NCBI GenBank assembly: GCA_029861485.1
Contig: JAOTZF010000027.1
Coordinates: forward strand, 1 to 11,680
Reading direction: 5' to 3'
From: Thermoleophilia bacterium
Lineage (GTDB): Bacteria > Actinomycetota > Thermoleophilia > Miltoncostaeales > Miltoncostaeaceae
Length of the DNA: 11,680 bases
The stretch's first letter is position 1. Each line of letters starts with the position of its first letter. Positions 1 through 5,144 of the stretch are shown piece by piece. Under the pieces are notes generated by a model. The model ran no database searches. It saw only the letters and a list, made by a program, of their open reading frames with translations, and had not been told where the DNA came from. Both the position numbers and the translations under genes were made by a program.

Positions 1-418
1 TGAGCCACCCGGAGTTCTCTGGTCCTTGGTTGGCCAACATGGTCTCGATGAAGGGCCACGCCTGGTCCTGCTCTTGCGCCGCAGCGGCGCCGCGGGCACC
101 GAGCACCGAGGCCGGCCCGAGAATGCCGATGGGATTGGCAGTCATCTTGATCTCGCCGGTCTTTACCTGCTCCTCGAGTAGAACGGGGACGATCTCCTCG
201 GACGCGATCTTGCAGAACGGACACTGCAGATCGAGGTATTCGGTCACCTCGACCAGGGCATCGGGATCGCCGATCGTGGCGCCGGAGGCCGGAACACCCT
301 CGAACGCCGCGAGGACATCGGTCGCGGCTTCAGGATCAGGATCCTCGGAGCTGCACGCAGCAACCAACATCAGCGAGGCGACTAGGAGCGCGAGAGCGCC
401 CAATACACGCATTGGCAC
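1..418 (-). CDS. DsbA-like thioredoxin-fold lipoprotein (3' end cut by window edge)
   Basis: Probable extracytoplasmic thiol-disulfide oxidoreductase of the DsbA/Thioredoxin_4 type. Reading leftwards, about 139 residues are visible before the window ends, so the C-terminal part is missing. The N-terminus is a lipoprotein signal: a short basic start, a hydrophobic run and a VAAC lipobox (Cys about residue 22). A polar linker rich in Glu, Asp and Pro follows. The thioredoxin-fold opening GDPDALVEVTEYLDLQCPFC contains the CPFC redox pair (Cys about 66 and 69). I chose the GTG start at 418 because GGAGG (431-427 on this strand) then lies 8 nt upstream. An in-frame ATG at 412 is the alternative, with a 14-nt spacer. 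The gene is divergent from the cupin at 500. The substrate is unknown. The fold call is secure; disulfide oxidase versus isomerase is not resolvable from this fragment. Confidence 0.85.
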   Translation of the reverse strand, partial: MPMRVLGALALLVASLMLVAACSSEDPDPEAATDVLAAFEGVPASGATIGDPDALVEVTEYLDLQCPFCKIASEEIVPVLLEEQVKTGEIKMTANPIGILGPASVLGARGAAAAQEQDQAWPFIETMLANQGPENSGWL

Positions 419-456
419 GGGGGTTTCCTCCAGATCGGCGGGGGCTTCGGCAAGTT

Positions 457-493
457 GTACCGGCCGCGACGGATGCGCCCAAACGGCCGGTAC
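457..493. repeat. Perfect 10-bp inverted repeat in a divergent intergenic region
   Basis: GTACCGGCCG (457-466) is repeated exactly in reverse complement as CGGCCGGTAC (484-493), with a 17-bp spacer. It lies between the start of the DsbA-like lipoprotein (418, minus) and the cupin start (500, plus), ending 6 bp before the cupin ATG. It could be an operator controlling one or both genes. It could also be an RNA hairpin at the cupin start. The placement, not a known consensus, is the reason for listing it. Confidence 0.5.
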
Positions 494-499
494 GCTGAA

Positions 500-865
500 A
501 TGACAATGGAAATCCACTCTCTCGGCACTGCCGAGCCCTTCAGGACGGCCGACGGCAGCACCATCAGGTCGCTGCTCGATAGGAGCAACGCCCCGGTCGC
601 GAACCAGAGCCTCGCCGAGGCCACGATCGCGGTGGGTACCGCGACCCAGCGTCACTACCACCGCGAGAGCGAGGAATTCTACTTCCTCCTCGAAGGCGAG
701 GGCCATATCGAGATCGACGGCGTCAGCAGGACCGTCTCCCCGGGAGACGCGATTCTGATACCACCGGGAAGCTGGCACCAGATAACGGCCGATTCCGGGT
801 TGGAGATCCGCATGCTCGTGTGCTGCGCGCCGCCCTATCGCAACGAGGACACCTTCTTCGGTTAG
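500..865 (+). CDS. Small single-domain cupin protein
   Basis: A single-domain cupin beta-barrel of 121 residues; function not identifiable. Cupin motif 1 is visible as HYHRESEEFYFLLEGEG, giving metal ligands His52, His54 and Glu59. Motif 2, GDAILIPPGSWHQI, gives the third histidine, His93. All four expected metal ligands are therefore present, so a bound divalent metal (Fe, Mn, Zn or Ni) is likely. The frame stays open upstream to a TTG at 455, but that stretch is unlike a cupin, so I start at ATG 500; ATG 506 is equally possible. There is no convincing SD. A TACGCT hexamer at 491-496 would suit a nearly leaderless transcript beginning at 506. The gene stands alone between a divergent gene and mqnD. 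It may be a small-molecule binding or isomerase/dioxygenase-type cupin. Confidence 0.85.
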   Translation: MTMEIHSLGTAEPFRTADGSTIRSLLDRSNAPVANQSLAEATIAVGTATQRHYHRESEEFYFLLEGEGHIEIDGVSRTVSPGDAILIPPGSWHQITADSGLEIRMLVCCAPPYRNEDTFFG

Positions 866-952
866 GCACCGGGCTCAATCGGTGACGAACACGGCACGCG
901 TCGGCCATGCGGGCGCGGCTAGGATGGCCCGTCACCATTCGACAGGAGCCCA

Positions 953-1801
953 GTGAGTGACCAGCTAATCCGCCTTGGCCATAGCCCGGACCCCGACGAC
1001 GCGTTCATGTTCTACGCGATCGCGCGGGAGAAGATTCGGCTCGACGGATTCGAGTTCGAGCATCTCCTCCGTGACATCCAGACCCTCAACGAGTGGGCGG
1101 CGGAGGGCCGGCTGGAGGTGACCGCTCTGTCGGTGCACGCCTACGCGTACCTGGCCGACAAGTACCGCTTGCTGCCGCACGGGGCCTCGATGGGAGAGCA
1201 GTATGGGCCCATCGTCGTCGCGCGCGAGCCGATGGAGCCAGATCAGCTGAGGGGCTTACGAATCGCGGTGCCGGGGCTACTGACCAGCGCGTTCTTGGAG
1301 CTGCAGCTCGCGATCGGGAAGATCGCGGATCCGGTGATCAGGCCCTTCGATCGCATTCTTGATGTGGTCGAGGCCGGAGAGGTTGACGCCGGCCTGGTCA
1401 TCCACGAGGGCCAGCTGACGTACCGCCAGCAGGGCCTCAAGCTGGTGATGGATCTCGGCAAGTGGTGGCACGAGCTGACGGGCGGCCTCCCCCTGCCGCT
1501 GGGGGCCAACGCGGTGCGACGCGATCTGGGCGAGCAGACCATGGCGCGCCTGTCGCGAGTACTCCGGGAGAGCATTGCCTACGGTCTCGAACACCGCGAG
1601 GACGCGCTTGCCTACGCCGCTCGGTTCGGCCGTGGGCTCGACGACCCGCTGGCCGACCGATTCGTGGAAATGTACGTCAACGACCGCACGCTGGATTACG
1701 GCGACGACGGTCGCGAGGCCGTGGCGGAGCTGCTTCGTCGCGGACGCGAGGCGGGCCTGATCGACAGAGACGTTCCGGTGGACTTTATCGAGGACGAGTG
1801 A
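953..1801 (+). CDS. mqnD: 1,4-dihydroxy-6-naphthoate synthase (menaquinone, futalosine pathway)
   Basis: MqnD converts cyclic dehypoxanthinyl futalosine to 1,4-dihydroxy-6-naphthoate in the futalosine route to menaquinone. The protein has 282 residues, close to the usual ~270. It shows the family landmarks as I recall them from the Thermus protein: an N-terminal HSPDPDDAFMFYA (10-22), the DIQTLNEWA segment (41-49), VPGLLTSAF (106-114), and DRILDVVEAGEVDAGLVIHE (133-152), which contains the proposed catalytic His151. It also has LGKWWHELTGGLPLPLGA (168-185). The GTG start at 953 follows AGGAG (944-948) with a 4-nt gap. A TAGGAT hexamer at 920-925 is a possible -10. The other mqn genes are not in this window. 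The stop overlaps the next start as GTGA, so the two are probably translationally coupled. The family includes related substrate-binding-like proteins, but the His-Glu pair and overall match make MqnD the best call. Confidence 0.88.
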   Translation: MSDQLIRLGHSPDPDDAFMFYAIAREKIRLDGFEFEHLLRDIQTLNEWAAEGRLEVTALSVHAYAYLADKYRLLPHGASMGEQYGPIVVAREPMEPDQLRGLRIAVPGLLTSAFLELQLAIGKIADPVIRPFDRILDVVEAGEVDAGLVIHEGQLTYRQQGLKLVMDLGKWWHELTGGLPLPLGANAVRRDLGEQTMARLSRVLRESIAYGLEHREDALAYAARFGRGLDDPLADRFVEMYVNDRTLDYGDDGREAVAELLRRGREAGLIDRDVPVDFIEDE

Positions 1802-2226
1802 GCGCGACCGACTGGGACCGCGAGATAGACCGCTGGACCGAGCGGTTTCGCGACGAGTGCGACCCTCCCCAGCCGTTCGCCGCCGCCCTTCGCGACGGGT
1901 GGACACCCGAGGCGCGCGCGGAGCTCGCCGAGCGCGCCGAGGCCTATCGGCAGCGCCACAGCGCCTACCGGGATGAGATCCGATCCGCTGGAGTAGATCT
2001 GGTCCGCTTCGACTGCAAGACCGGATCGTGCTCGGTGTGCCGGAAGTACGAGGGCAAGGCGTACTCGCTCACCGGCGAGACGCCTGACCTCCCGCCCCCG
2101 CCTCCCTTGCCGATCTGTCCTGCGTGCGACCACACCCTCAACCTCCTGACCCCTTTCTTCCTCCAGAGCCTCGGGCTCGATATCGAAGACCTGGTGGAGC
2201 AGGCCCAGCCGTTCGTCGACGACTGA
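1798..2226 (+). CDS. Small cysteine-rich protein, probable zinc-binding, coupled to mqnD
   Basis: A 142-residue protein of unknown function. The N-terminal half (about 1-65) is charged and predicted helical. The second half has a compact motif, CKTGSCSVC (73-81), then EGKAYSLTGETPDLP (85-99) and a proline run. ICPACDH (106-112) follows. The CxxC pairs at 78/81 and 107/110, with Cys73 and His112 nearby, look like a zinc-binding site. The CxxC-EGKxYSLTG arrangement resembles from memory a segment found in phage Mu F/SPP1 gp7-type head morphogenesis proteins; that resemblance is a lead, not an assignment. The GTG start at 1798 overlaps the mqnD stop by 4 bases (GTGA), so it is likely translated by re-initiation and could serve the same pathway. 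No phage genes surround it. The reading frame is open further upstream, but only as an mqnD shadow. Confidence 0.75.
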   Translation: MSATDWDREIDRWTERFRDECDPPQPFAAALRDGWTPEARAELAERAEAYRQRHSAYRDEIRSAGVDLVRFDCKTGSCSVCRKYEGKAYSLTGETPDLPPPPPLPICPACDHTLNLLTPFFLQSLGLDIEDLVEQAQPFVDD

Positions 2227-2229
2227 TCC

Positions 2230-2910
2230 TCAGGCGATGTGCACGGCGCGCGCGGCCTCGGGCGGGACGCTCACGAGCCTCGAGCGGTCCACCGTGATGG
2301 AGATCGGTCCCCCGAACTGACCGACCTCGACGATCTCAACCTCAGCGTCGGGAACGAGGCCGCGCTCGGCGAGGTACCGAAGCAGCTCTGAGTCACGGTC
2401 GTTGACCCGGCTCACGGTGCCTGTCTGGCCGACCGTGAGATCGGAGAGCCGCTCCAGCGGCACCGGCTCGACCTCGCCCTGCGGTGTTGGAATGGGATCC
2501 CCGTGTGGATCGCGCTCCGGATGCCCGAGCACCTCGGCGATGCGCGTGGCGAGGGTCTCGGAAATGTGGTGCTCGAGCACCTCGGCCTCGCGGTGAACCT
2601 CGTCCCAGGACATGCCGAGACGAGTCGCGAGGAAGGTCTCCAGGAGCCGGTGGTGGCGTACGACCGTGAGCGCGGCCACCCTCCCCTGGTCGGTGAGCTC
2701 GACCACGGGGCGCCGCTCGCCTTGAGGAGCCCGCGAGCTCACGTACCCCATCTCCTCGAGGCGCTTCAGCATGTTGCTGGCGGAGGGGGCCGTGACCGAG
2801 AGCGCCTCGTCAACGCGCGACACCGAGATCGGGTCATCGTCCTCGGGGGTCTCGCCGAGTAGGAAGATGGCCTTGAGGTAGTCCTGAACGGCGGGAGTCG
2901 GCGATTCCAC
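2230..2910 (-). CDS. DtxR/MntR-family metal-dependent transcriptional repressor
   Basis: A metal-sensing repressor that would bind DNA when loaded with Mn(II) or Fe(II). The 226 residues show the full DtxR layout: a winged helix (about 5-72, recognition region around SVTAPSASNMLKRLEEMGYV), a dimerisation/metal domain (about 75-145) and a C-terminal FeoA/SH3-like domain (about 150-226). Aligned by eye to DtxR, the primary-site ligands Met10 and Cys102 become Asp10 and Glu110 here, with Glu113 and His114 retained. This Asp/Glu pattern is that of Mn-responsive MntR, whereas the SH3-like domain is typical of DtxR/IdeR. The ancillary-site residues His87, Glu91 and His106 are kept. GTG start at 2910, with AAGGG about 7 nt upstream. 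It is divergent from the Crp-like gene and converges on the mqnD pair with only 3 bp between stop codons. The family call is firm; metal preference is inferred. Confidence 0.9.
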   Translation of the reverse strand: MESPTPAVQDYLKAIFLLGETPEDDDPISVSRVDEALSVTAPSASNMLKRLEEMGYVSSRAPQGERRPVVELTDQGRVAALTVVRHHRLLETFLATRLGMSWDEVHREAEVLEHHISETLATRIAEVLGHPERDPHGDPIPTPQGEVEPVPLERLSDLTVGQTGTVSRVNDRDSELLRYLAERGLVPDAEVEIVEVGQFGGPISITVDRSRLVSVPPEAARAVHIA

Positions 2911-3037
2911 GTTGCAGCCCTTGCGGTTTCTGGGATCGTAACCGCAGAGCCCGCCTTAGCACTTCAACGCCCGCGGTCTAAGACATCTTGTGCGACCACT
3001 CATGCGACCCTAACAATGGGTTGCGACATTCCTCTCC
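2911..3037. promoter_or_regulatory. Divergent control region between the DtxR-type and Crp-type regulators
   Basis: This 127-bp region must hold both promoters. TGCGAC occurs three times in the same orientation (2991, 3003, 3022). An imperfect palindrome, GCGACCC-N7-GGGTTGC (3004-3024), has 6 of 7 arm positions paired. Further left, GTCTAAGAC (2976-2984) and AAGACATCTT (2980-2989) are small overlapping dyads. For the rightward gene, TTGTGC (2988-2993) and AACAAT (3012-3017), 18 bp apart, are a plausible -35/-10 pair, which would place the palindrome over the -10. I do not recognise a canonical IdeR/DtxR box or a Crp/Fnr consensus. Autoregulation by either flanking regulator is inference. Confidence 0.4.
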
Positions 3038-3772
3038 ATGACGCCCGCACTTGCAGAGATCCGTGAACTGCGCCCGGTTTCACGCGGTTCCCGCCGCGTG
3101 AGCCTGCCTCAGATGGAGTTGTTCTCCGGCCTTCCGGAGCGCGACCTCGCGCTCCTTGACAGCCGGCTTGCGGTGATCCGCTGGCCGTGCGGAGCCGAGG
3201 CGCCGGAGCCGCTTAAGCGAGCCGACCATCTCTACCTGGTCAGGGAAGGACGCCTCGGGATGTTCGAGCGCACCGCCCCCGGCCACGAGATCATGATCAC
3301 GATCCTCGAGGCGGGCTCCGCCTACTCGACGCTCGGCGCGGCCCCCCCCGCCGCCGTTGAGGCGCTCGAGGACGCGGCCGTGTCGCCGCTGCCGCGTCGC
3401 GCCCTCGAGGGCCTGATCACGCGCTACCCGCGCCTGGGCGTGAACCTCGCCGACCTGATGTCGGACCGCGTGGCGATGCTGCGCGAGACGGTCGCGCTGG
3501 TGAGCGAGATGCGCGTTGAGGACCGGCTCCGGGCTCGGCTGCATCAGTTGGCCGAGCGCTTCGGGGTCACGACCAAGGACGGCATCCAGCTGCGGCTTGA
3601 TCTCACCCACGCCCAGTGGGCGACCCTCGTCGGTGCGTCTCGAGAGGCTGTGACCACCGCCTTCAGCAAGCTCCGCTCGAGCGGTTCTGTAATCGTCGAC
3701 GGCCGCGACATCACCCTTCCCTGGGATGTCGTCCGCGAGCGCGAAGAGCGGCTGACCAGCACGGCCAGCTAG
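3038..3772 (+). CDS. Crp/Fnr-family transcriptional regulator
   Basis: A 244-residue regulator with the Crp/Fnr layout. A beta-roll sensor domain (about 25-125) starts at MELFSGLPERDLALL. The long dimer helix (about 130-158) includes ETVALVSEMRVEDRLRARL. A C-terminal winged helix (about 160-232) has the HTH around LTHAQWATLVGASREAVTTA (189-208) followed by LRSSGSV. The phosphate-binding cassette of true cAMP receptors (GE..AL....R.A) is not evident: the equivalent stretch reads GSAYSTLGAAPPAAVEALED. There is a single cysteine (Cys51), so no Fnr-type Fe-S cluster. The effector is therefore unknown. No SD precedes ATG 3038; with the -10 proposed at 3012-3017 the leader would be only about 13 nt. 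The gene is divergent from a DtxR-type regulator, which hints at a role in metal or redox homeostasis, but only by proximity. A strong hairpin follows the stop. Confidence 0.88.
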   Translation: MTPALAEIRELRPVSRGSRRVSLPQMELFSGLPERDLALLDSRLAVIRWPCGAEAPEPLKRADHLYLVREGRLGMFERTAPGHEIMITILEAGSAYSTLGAAPPAAVEALEDAAVSPLPRRALEGLITRYPRLGVNLADLMSDRVAMLRETVALVSEMRVEDRLRARLHQLAERFGVTTKDGIQLRLDLTHAQWATLVGASREAVTTAFSKLRSSGSVIVDGRDITLPWDVVREREERLTSTAS

Positions 3773-3797
3773 GTCGGTCGACCGGCGCGGCAGGGCG

Positions 3798-3844
3798 CTG
3801 GGCGACCGAGGCTACGAGCGGCGCTAGAGCCGCTCGTCGCCCAG
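3798..3844 (+). terminator. Two-tier hairpin downstream of the Crp-like gene
   Basis: The inner stem is perfect over 9 bp: ACGAGCGGC (3814-3822) pairs with GCCGCTCGT (3829-3837) around a 6-nt loop. An outer perfect 7-bp stem, CTGGGCG (3798-3804) with CGCCCAG (3838-3844), encloses it, with a 9-nt one-sided bulge. It begins 26 bp after the stop at 3772. No T-tract follows on either strand, so it would be a U-less terminator or 3'-end stabiliser of the kind suggested for high-GC actinobacteria, or part of a structured RNA. Confidence 0.55.
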
Positions 3845-3932
3845 GCCGAGGAAAGTGAGCTCCGGCGGAGTCTGGCCGCGGAGCGATTCCACCACGGGTG
3901 AGGTCCGCCTCTGCCGCCACGGTCGCCGCCAC

Positions 3933-3955
3933 AGGGGTGTGGATGCGACACCTCT
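3933..3955. repeat. 8-bp stem-loop with one wobble pair
   Basis: AGGGGTGT (3933-3940) faces ACACCTCT (3948-3955) across a 7-base loop. Seven of eight positions are Watson-Crick and the eighth is G-U on the plus-strand RNA. It is one of the series of hairpins in the gene-free region. Confidence 0.4.
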
Positions 3956-4005
3956 TCATCGAACGACTGCCCCACCGGCTTGGACACCCGATGGGGGGAA
4001 AGAGT

Positions 4006-4039
4006 GAGGCGGGGGTCCGCCTCCCAAGACCCCCGCCTC
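4006..4039 (-). terminator. Perfect 12-bp hairpin, likely terminator of the lipoprotein pair
   Basis: GAGGCGGGGGTC (4006-4017) is exactly complementary to GACCCCCGCCTC (4028-4039), with a 10-base loop. This is the strongest single hairpin in the window. Read on the minus strand it is followed by ACTCTTTCCCC, a weak pyrimidine tract, and lies about 140 bp beyond the stop of lipoprotein B (4178). That makes it the best terminator candidate for the leftward pair. On the plus strand no T-rich tail follows. Confidence 0.55.
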
Positions 4040-4045
4040 CATGCC

Positions 4046-4062
4046 CCTGGGCTGTGCCCAGG
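4046..4062. repeat. Perfect 7-bp hairpin
   Basis: CCTGGGC (4046-4052) pairs with GCCCAGG (4056-4062) across a 3-base TGT loop, immediately beside the 12-bp hairpin. Confidence 0.5.
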
Positions 4063-4063
4063 T

Positions 4064-4083
4064 CGATCGCCCGTAGGCGATCG
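4064..4083. repeat. Perfect 8-bp hairpin
   Basis: CGATCGCC (4064-4071) pairs with GGCGATCG (4076-4083) around a 4-base CGTA loop. It starts one base after the previous hairpin, so 4046-4083 is two directly adjacent stem-loops. A compact GC palindrome (CGGCGCA-C-TGCGCCG, 4091-4105) follows 7 bp later. Confidence 0.5.
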
Positions 4084-4177
4084 TGTGGTGCGGCGCACTG
4101 CGCCGTCGCCACTAAGGATCGGCACAGGAGACGTGGTCTTTAGCTTTTTCATCCGGGCGCGCGCGGGCGCCGGTGAT

Positions 4178-4651
4178 CTATTCGATCTCGGCGGCCCGCC
4201 GCAGATCGGCCAGTTCGTTGCTGAGATCCCGAGAGGCAAGGGCGATCAGGCGTCGCTTGCCTAGACCGGCCGCAGTCGCGAAGCGCTGCATATGCCGCAC
4301 GACCTCGCCCAGAGCCTCTGCGCTCTGCTCGCGCTGCCGCTCCAGCCGGGAGTCGTCGAGGCTTGCGGACTGGAGGCGCTCCGAAATCGCCCGAGCCCGC
4401 CCGAGTGGAGCCTCGAGCGCCGGAGCGGCGCTGGTCAGCTCCGCCTCGGTTGGGTCAGCTCCGAGGTCCCGAACCACCACCAAGAACTCCTCGATGGCCT
4501 CGGCCGCGCCCGCGCTGTCTGCGAGATAGCGCTGTGGGGAGACTTCCGCACCCACCTCGAGCGGCGAGGTCTCCGCCTCCAGGGATTCTCCTCCGCACCC
4601 TGCCGCCAGCAGGATGACGATGAGACCGATGATCAGGCTGAGGTAGCGGAT
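4178..4651 (-). CDS. Lipoprotein B, helical, apparently with a non-standard start codon
   Basis: Function unknown. The standard-codon version begins at GTG 4555 (125 residues) and lacks any export signal. The frame is open upstream and encodes a convincing lipoprotein signal peptide: RYLSLIIGLIVILLAAGC, with lipobox AAGC (Cys19) followed by GGES. Upstream of this, a perfect AAGGAG (4662-4657) sits 5 nt from an ATC codon (4651-4649). No ATG, GTG or TTG falls at the right place; a CTG at 4636 overlaps the stop of lipoprotein A as CTGA. I therefore annotate from ATC 4651 (157 residues), overlapping the upstream gene by 19 bp. The mature part is Ala/Glu/Arg-rich and predicted all-helical, with LDDSRLERQR (98-107) shared in part with its neighbour. 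ATG-to-ATC mutation, sequencing error, or true AUC/CUG initiation would all explain this. Confidence 0.65.
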   Translation of the reverse strand: MRYLSLIIGLIVILLAAGCGGESLEAETSPLEVGAEVSPQRYLADSAGAAEAIEEFLVVVRDLGADPTEAELTSAAPALEAPLGRARAISERLQSASLDDSRLERQREQSAEALGEVVRHMQRFATAAGLGKRRLIALASRDLSNELADLRRAAEIE

Positions 4652-5085
4652 GGCAGCTCCTTGATCACCTCGAACAGCCGAGGGCCGGAGCGTCTCAGGC
4701 CTGGCAGGTCGTTGGCCACCAAATCGCGAGCGACGGCGCGCATCCTCGCAAGTACCGATGCGAATGCCCGCACCAGCCGGGCACGCTGAGATGCGAGCCG
4801 GGAGTCATCGAGCTCCAGCGCACGAAGCTCATCCAGCTCCCCGTCGGCCGCGCTGACCAATCCCGCAGCCGAGCCGCTGCCGTTCGGCCGCCCGGCAAGC
4901 CGATCCGCAGCAAGCCCGGCAAGGGCAGCGGCAGGCGAGAGGACGTCCTGCACCGCCGCCACGTAGTCGGCCGATGTCGCCCGGGTGGACACCGACGACG
5001 CGCCCACGTCATCGCCCCCACATCCCGCCAAAGCGAGGGATGCGCAGGCCGCCGTGGTCCACATCAGCTGCCGCGTCGACCGCAT
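4633..5085 (-). CDS. Lipoprotein A, helical, paralogue of lipoprotein B
   Basis: A secreted lipid-anchored protein of unknown function, 150 residues from ATG 5085. The signal peptide runs MRSTRQLMWTTAACASLALA and ends in a LAGC lipobox (Cys22), followed by GGDD. The mature chain is Ala/Leu/Arg-rich and likely an alpha-helical bundle. It contains ALELDDSRLASQRARL (90-105), whose LDDSRLxxQR core recurs in lipoprotein B. The two probably arose by tandem duplication with strong divergence. The frame is open to a GTG at 5127 that would put 14 extra residues before the signal; ATG 5085 gives a normal signal peptide. No SD is visible. TACCAT (5099-5094) lies 8 nt before the ATG and could be a -10 for a near-leaderless transcript. 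The gene is divergent from the IMPDH-like gene, with 58 bp between starts. Confidence 0.75.
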   Translation of the reverse strand: MRSTRQLMWTTAACASLALAGCGGDDVGASSVSTRATSADYVAAVQDVLSPAAALAGLAADRLAGRPNGSGSAAGLVSAADGELDELRALELDDSRLASQRARLVRAFASVLARMRAVARDLVANDLPGLRRSGPRLFEVIKELPSATSA

Positions 5086-5108
5086 TCGTACGGATGGTAA
5101 ACGAGTCG

Positions 5109-5144
5109 TTCGGCGCACTAGGCCCAACCGCTATCTTCTGGCAG
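5109..5144 (+). promoter_or_regulatory. Candidate promoter giving a leaderless guaB-like transcript
   Basis: TATCTT (5132-5137) is a good -10 hexamer. It lies 17 bp after TTCGGC (5109-5114), a weak -35. The GTG start at 5144 lies 6 bases beyond the hexamer, exactly where transcription would begin, and there is no SD. A leaderless mRNA, common in actinobacteria, is the simplest reading. Confidence 0.4.

Larger units (their letters stand above)
3773..4177. other. Gene-free, hairpin-rich intergenic region (candidate structured RNA)
   Basis: These 405 bp lie between the convergent stops of the Crp-like gene and lipoprotein B. Open frames exist on both strands, but their translations are low-complexity Arg, Pro and Gly mixtures without a recognisable domain, so I call no gene. 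At least six inverted repeats with short loops are packed here (3798-3844, 3933-3955, 4006-4039, 4046-4062, 4064-4083, 4091-4105), most with perfect arms of 7-12 bp. I looked for RNase P, tmRNA, SRP RNA and common riboswitch signatures and found none; GAGGAAAGT at 3848 recalls RNase P, but the rest does not match. The region may be stacked terminators for the convergent genes, or a non-coding RNA on either strand. Confidence 0.45.

Noticed and set aside
30..503. 157-residue plus-strand frame at the left edge
   Set aside because: Ser/Ala/Thr/Arg-rich with no domain; it is the complement of the DsbA-like lipoprotein, which has a lipobox and CPFC.
881..936. 7-bp inverted repeat GGTGACG/CGTCACC before mqnD
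   Set aside because: Short arms with a 42-bp spacer in GC-rich DNA; easily chance.
3848..3856. GAGGAAAGT, recalling the conserved start of RNase P RNA
   Set aside because: The following bases and the rest of the region lack the other conserved RNase P segments such as ACAGAAA.
4156..4171. GGCGC/GCGCC stem just after the lipoprotein B stop as a terminator
   Set aside because: Only 5 bp, and the minus strand continues with an A-rich rather than T-rich stretch.
3769..4239. 156-residue minus-strand frame containing MKKLKTTSPV across the hairpin region
   Set aside because: The composition is Pro/Arg/Ser/Gly noise, it overlaps the end of lipoprotein B, and its coding looks like a by-product of the GC-rich inverted repeats.
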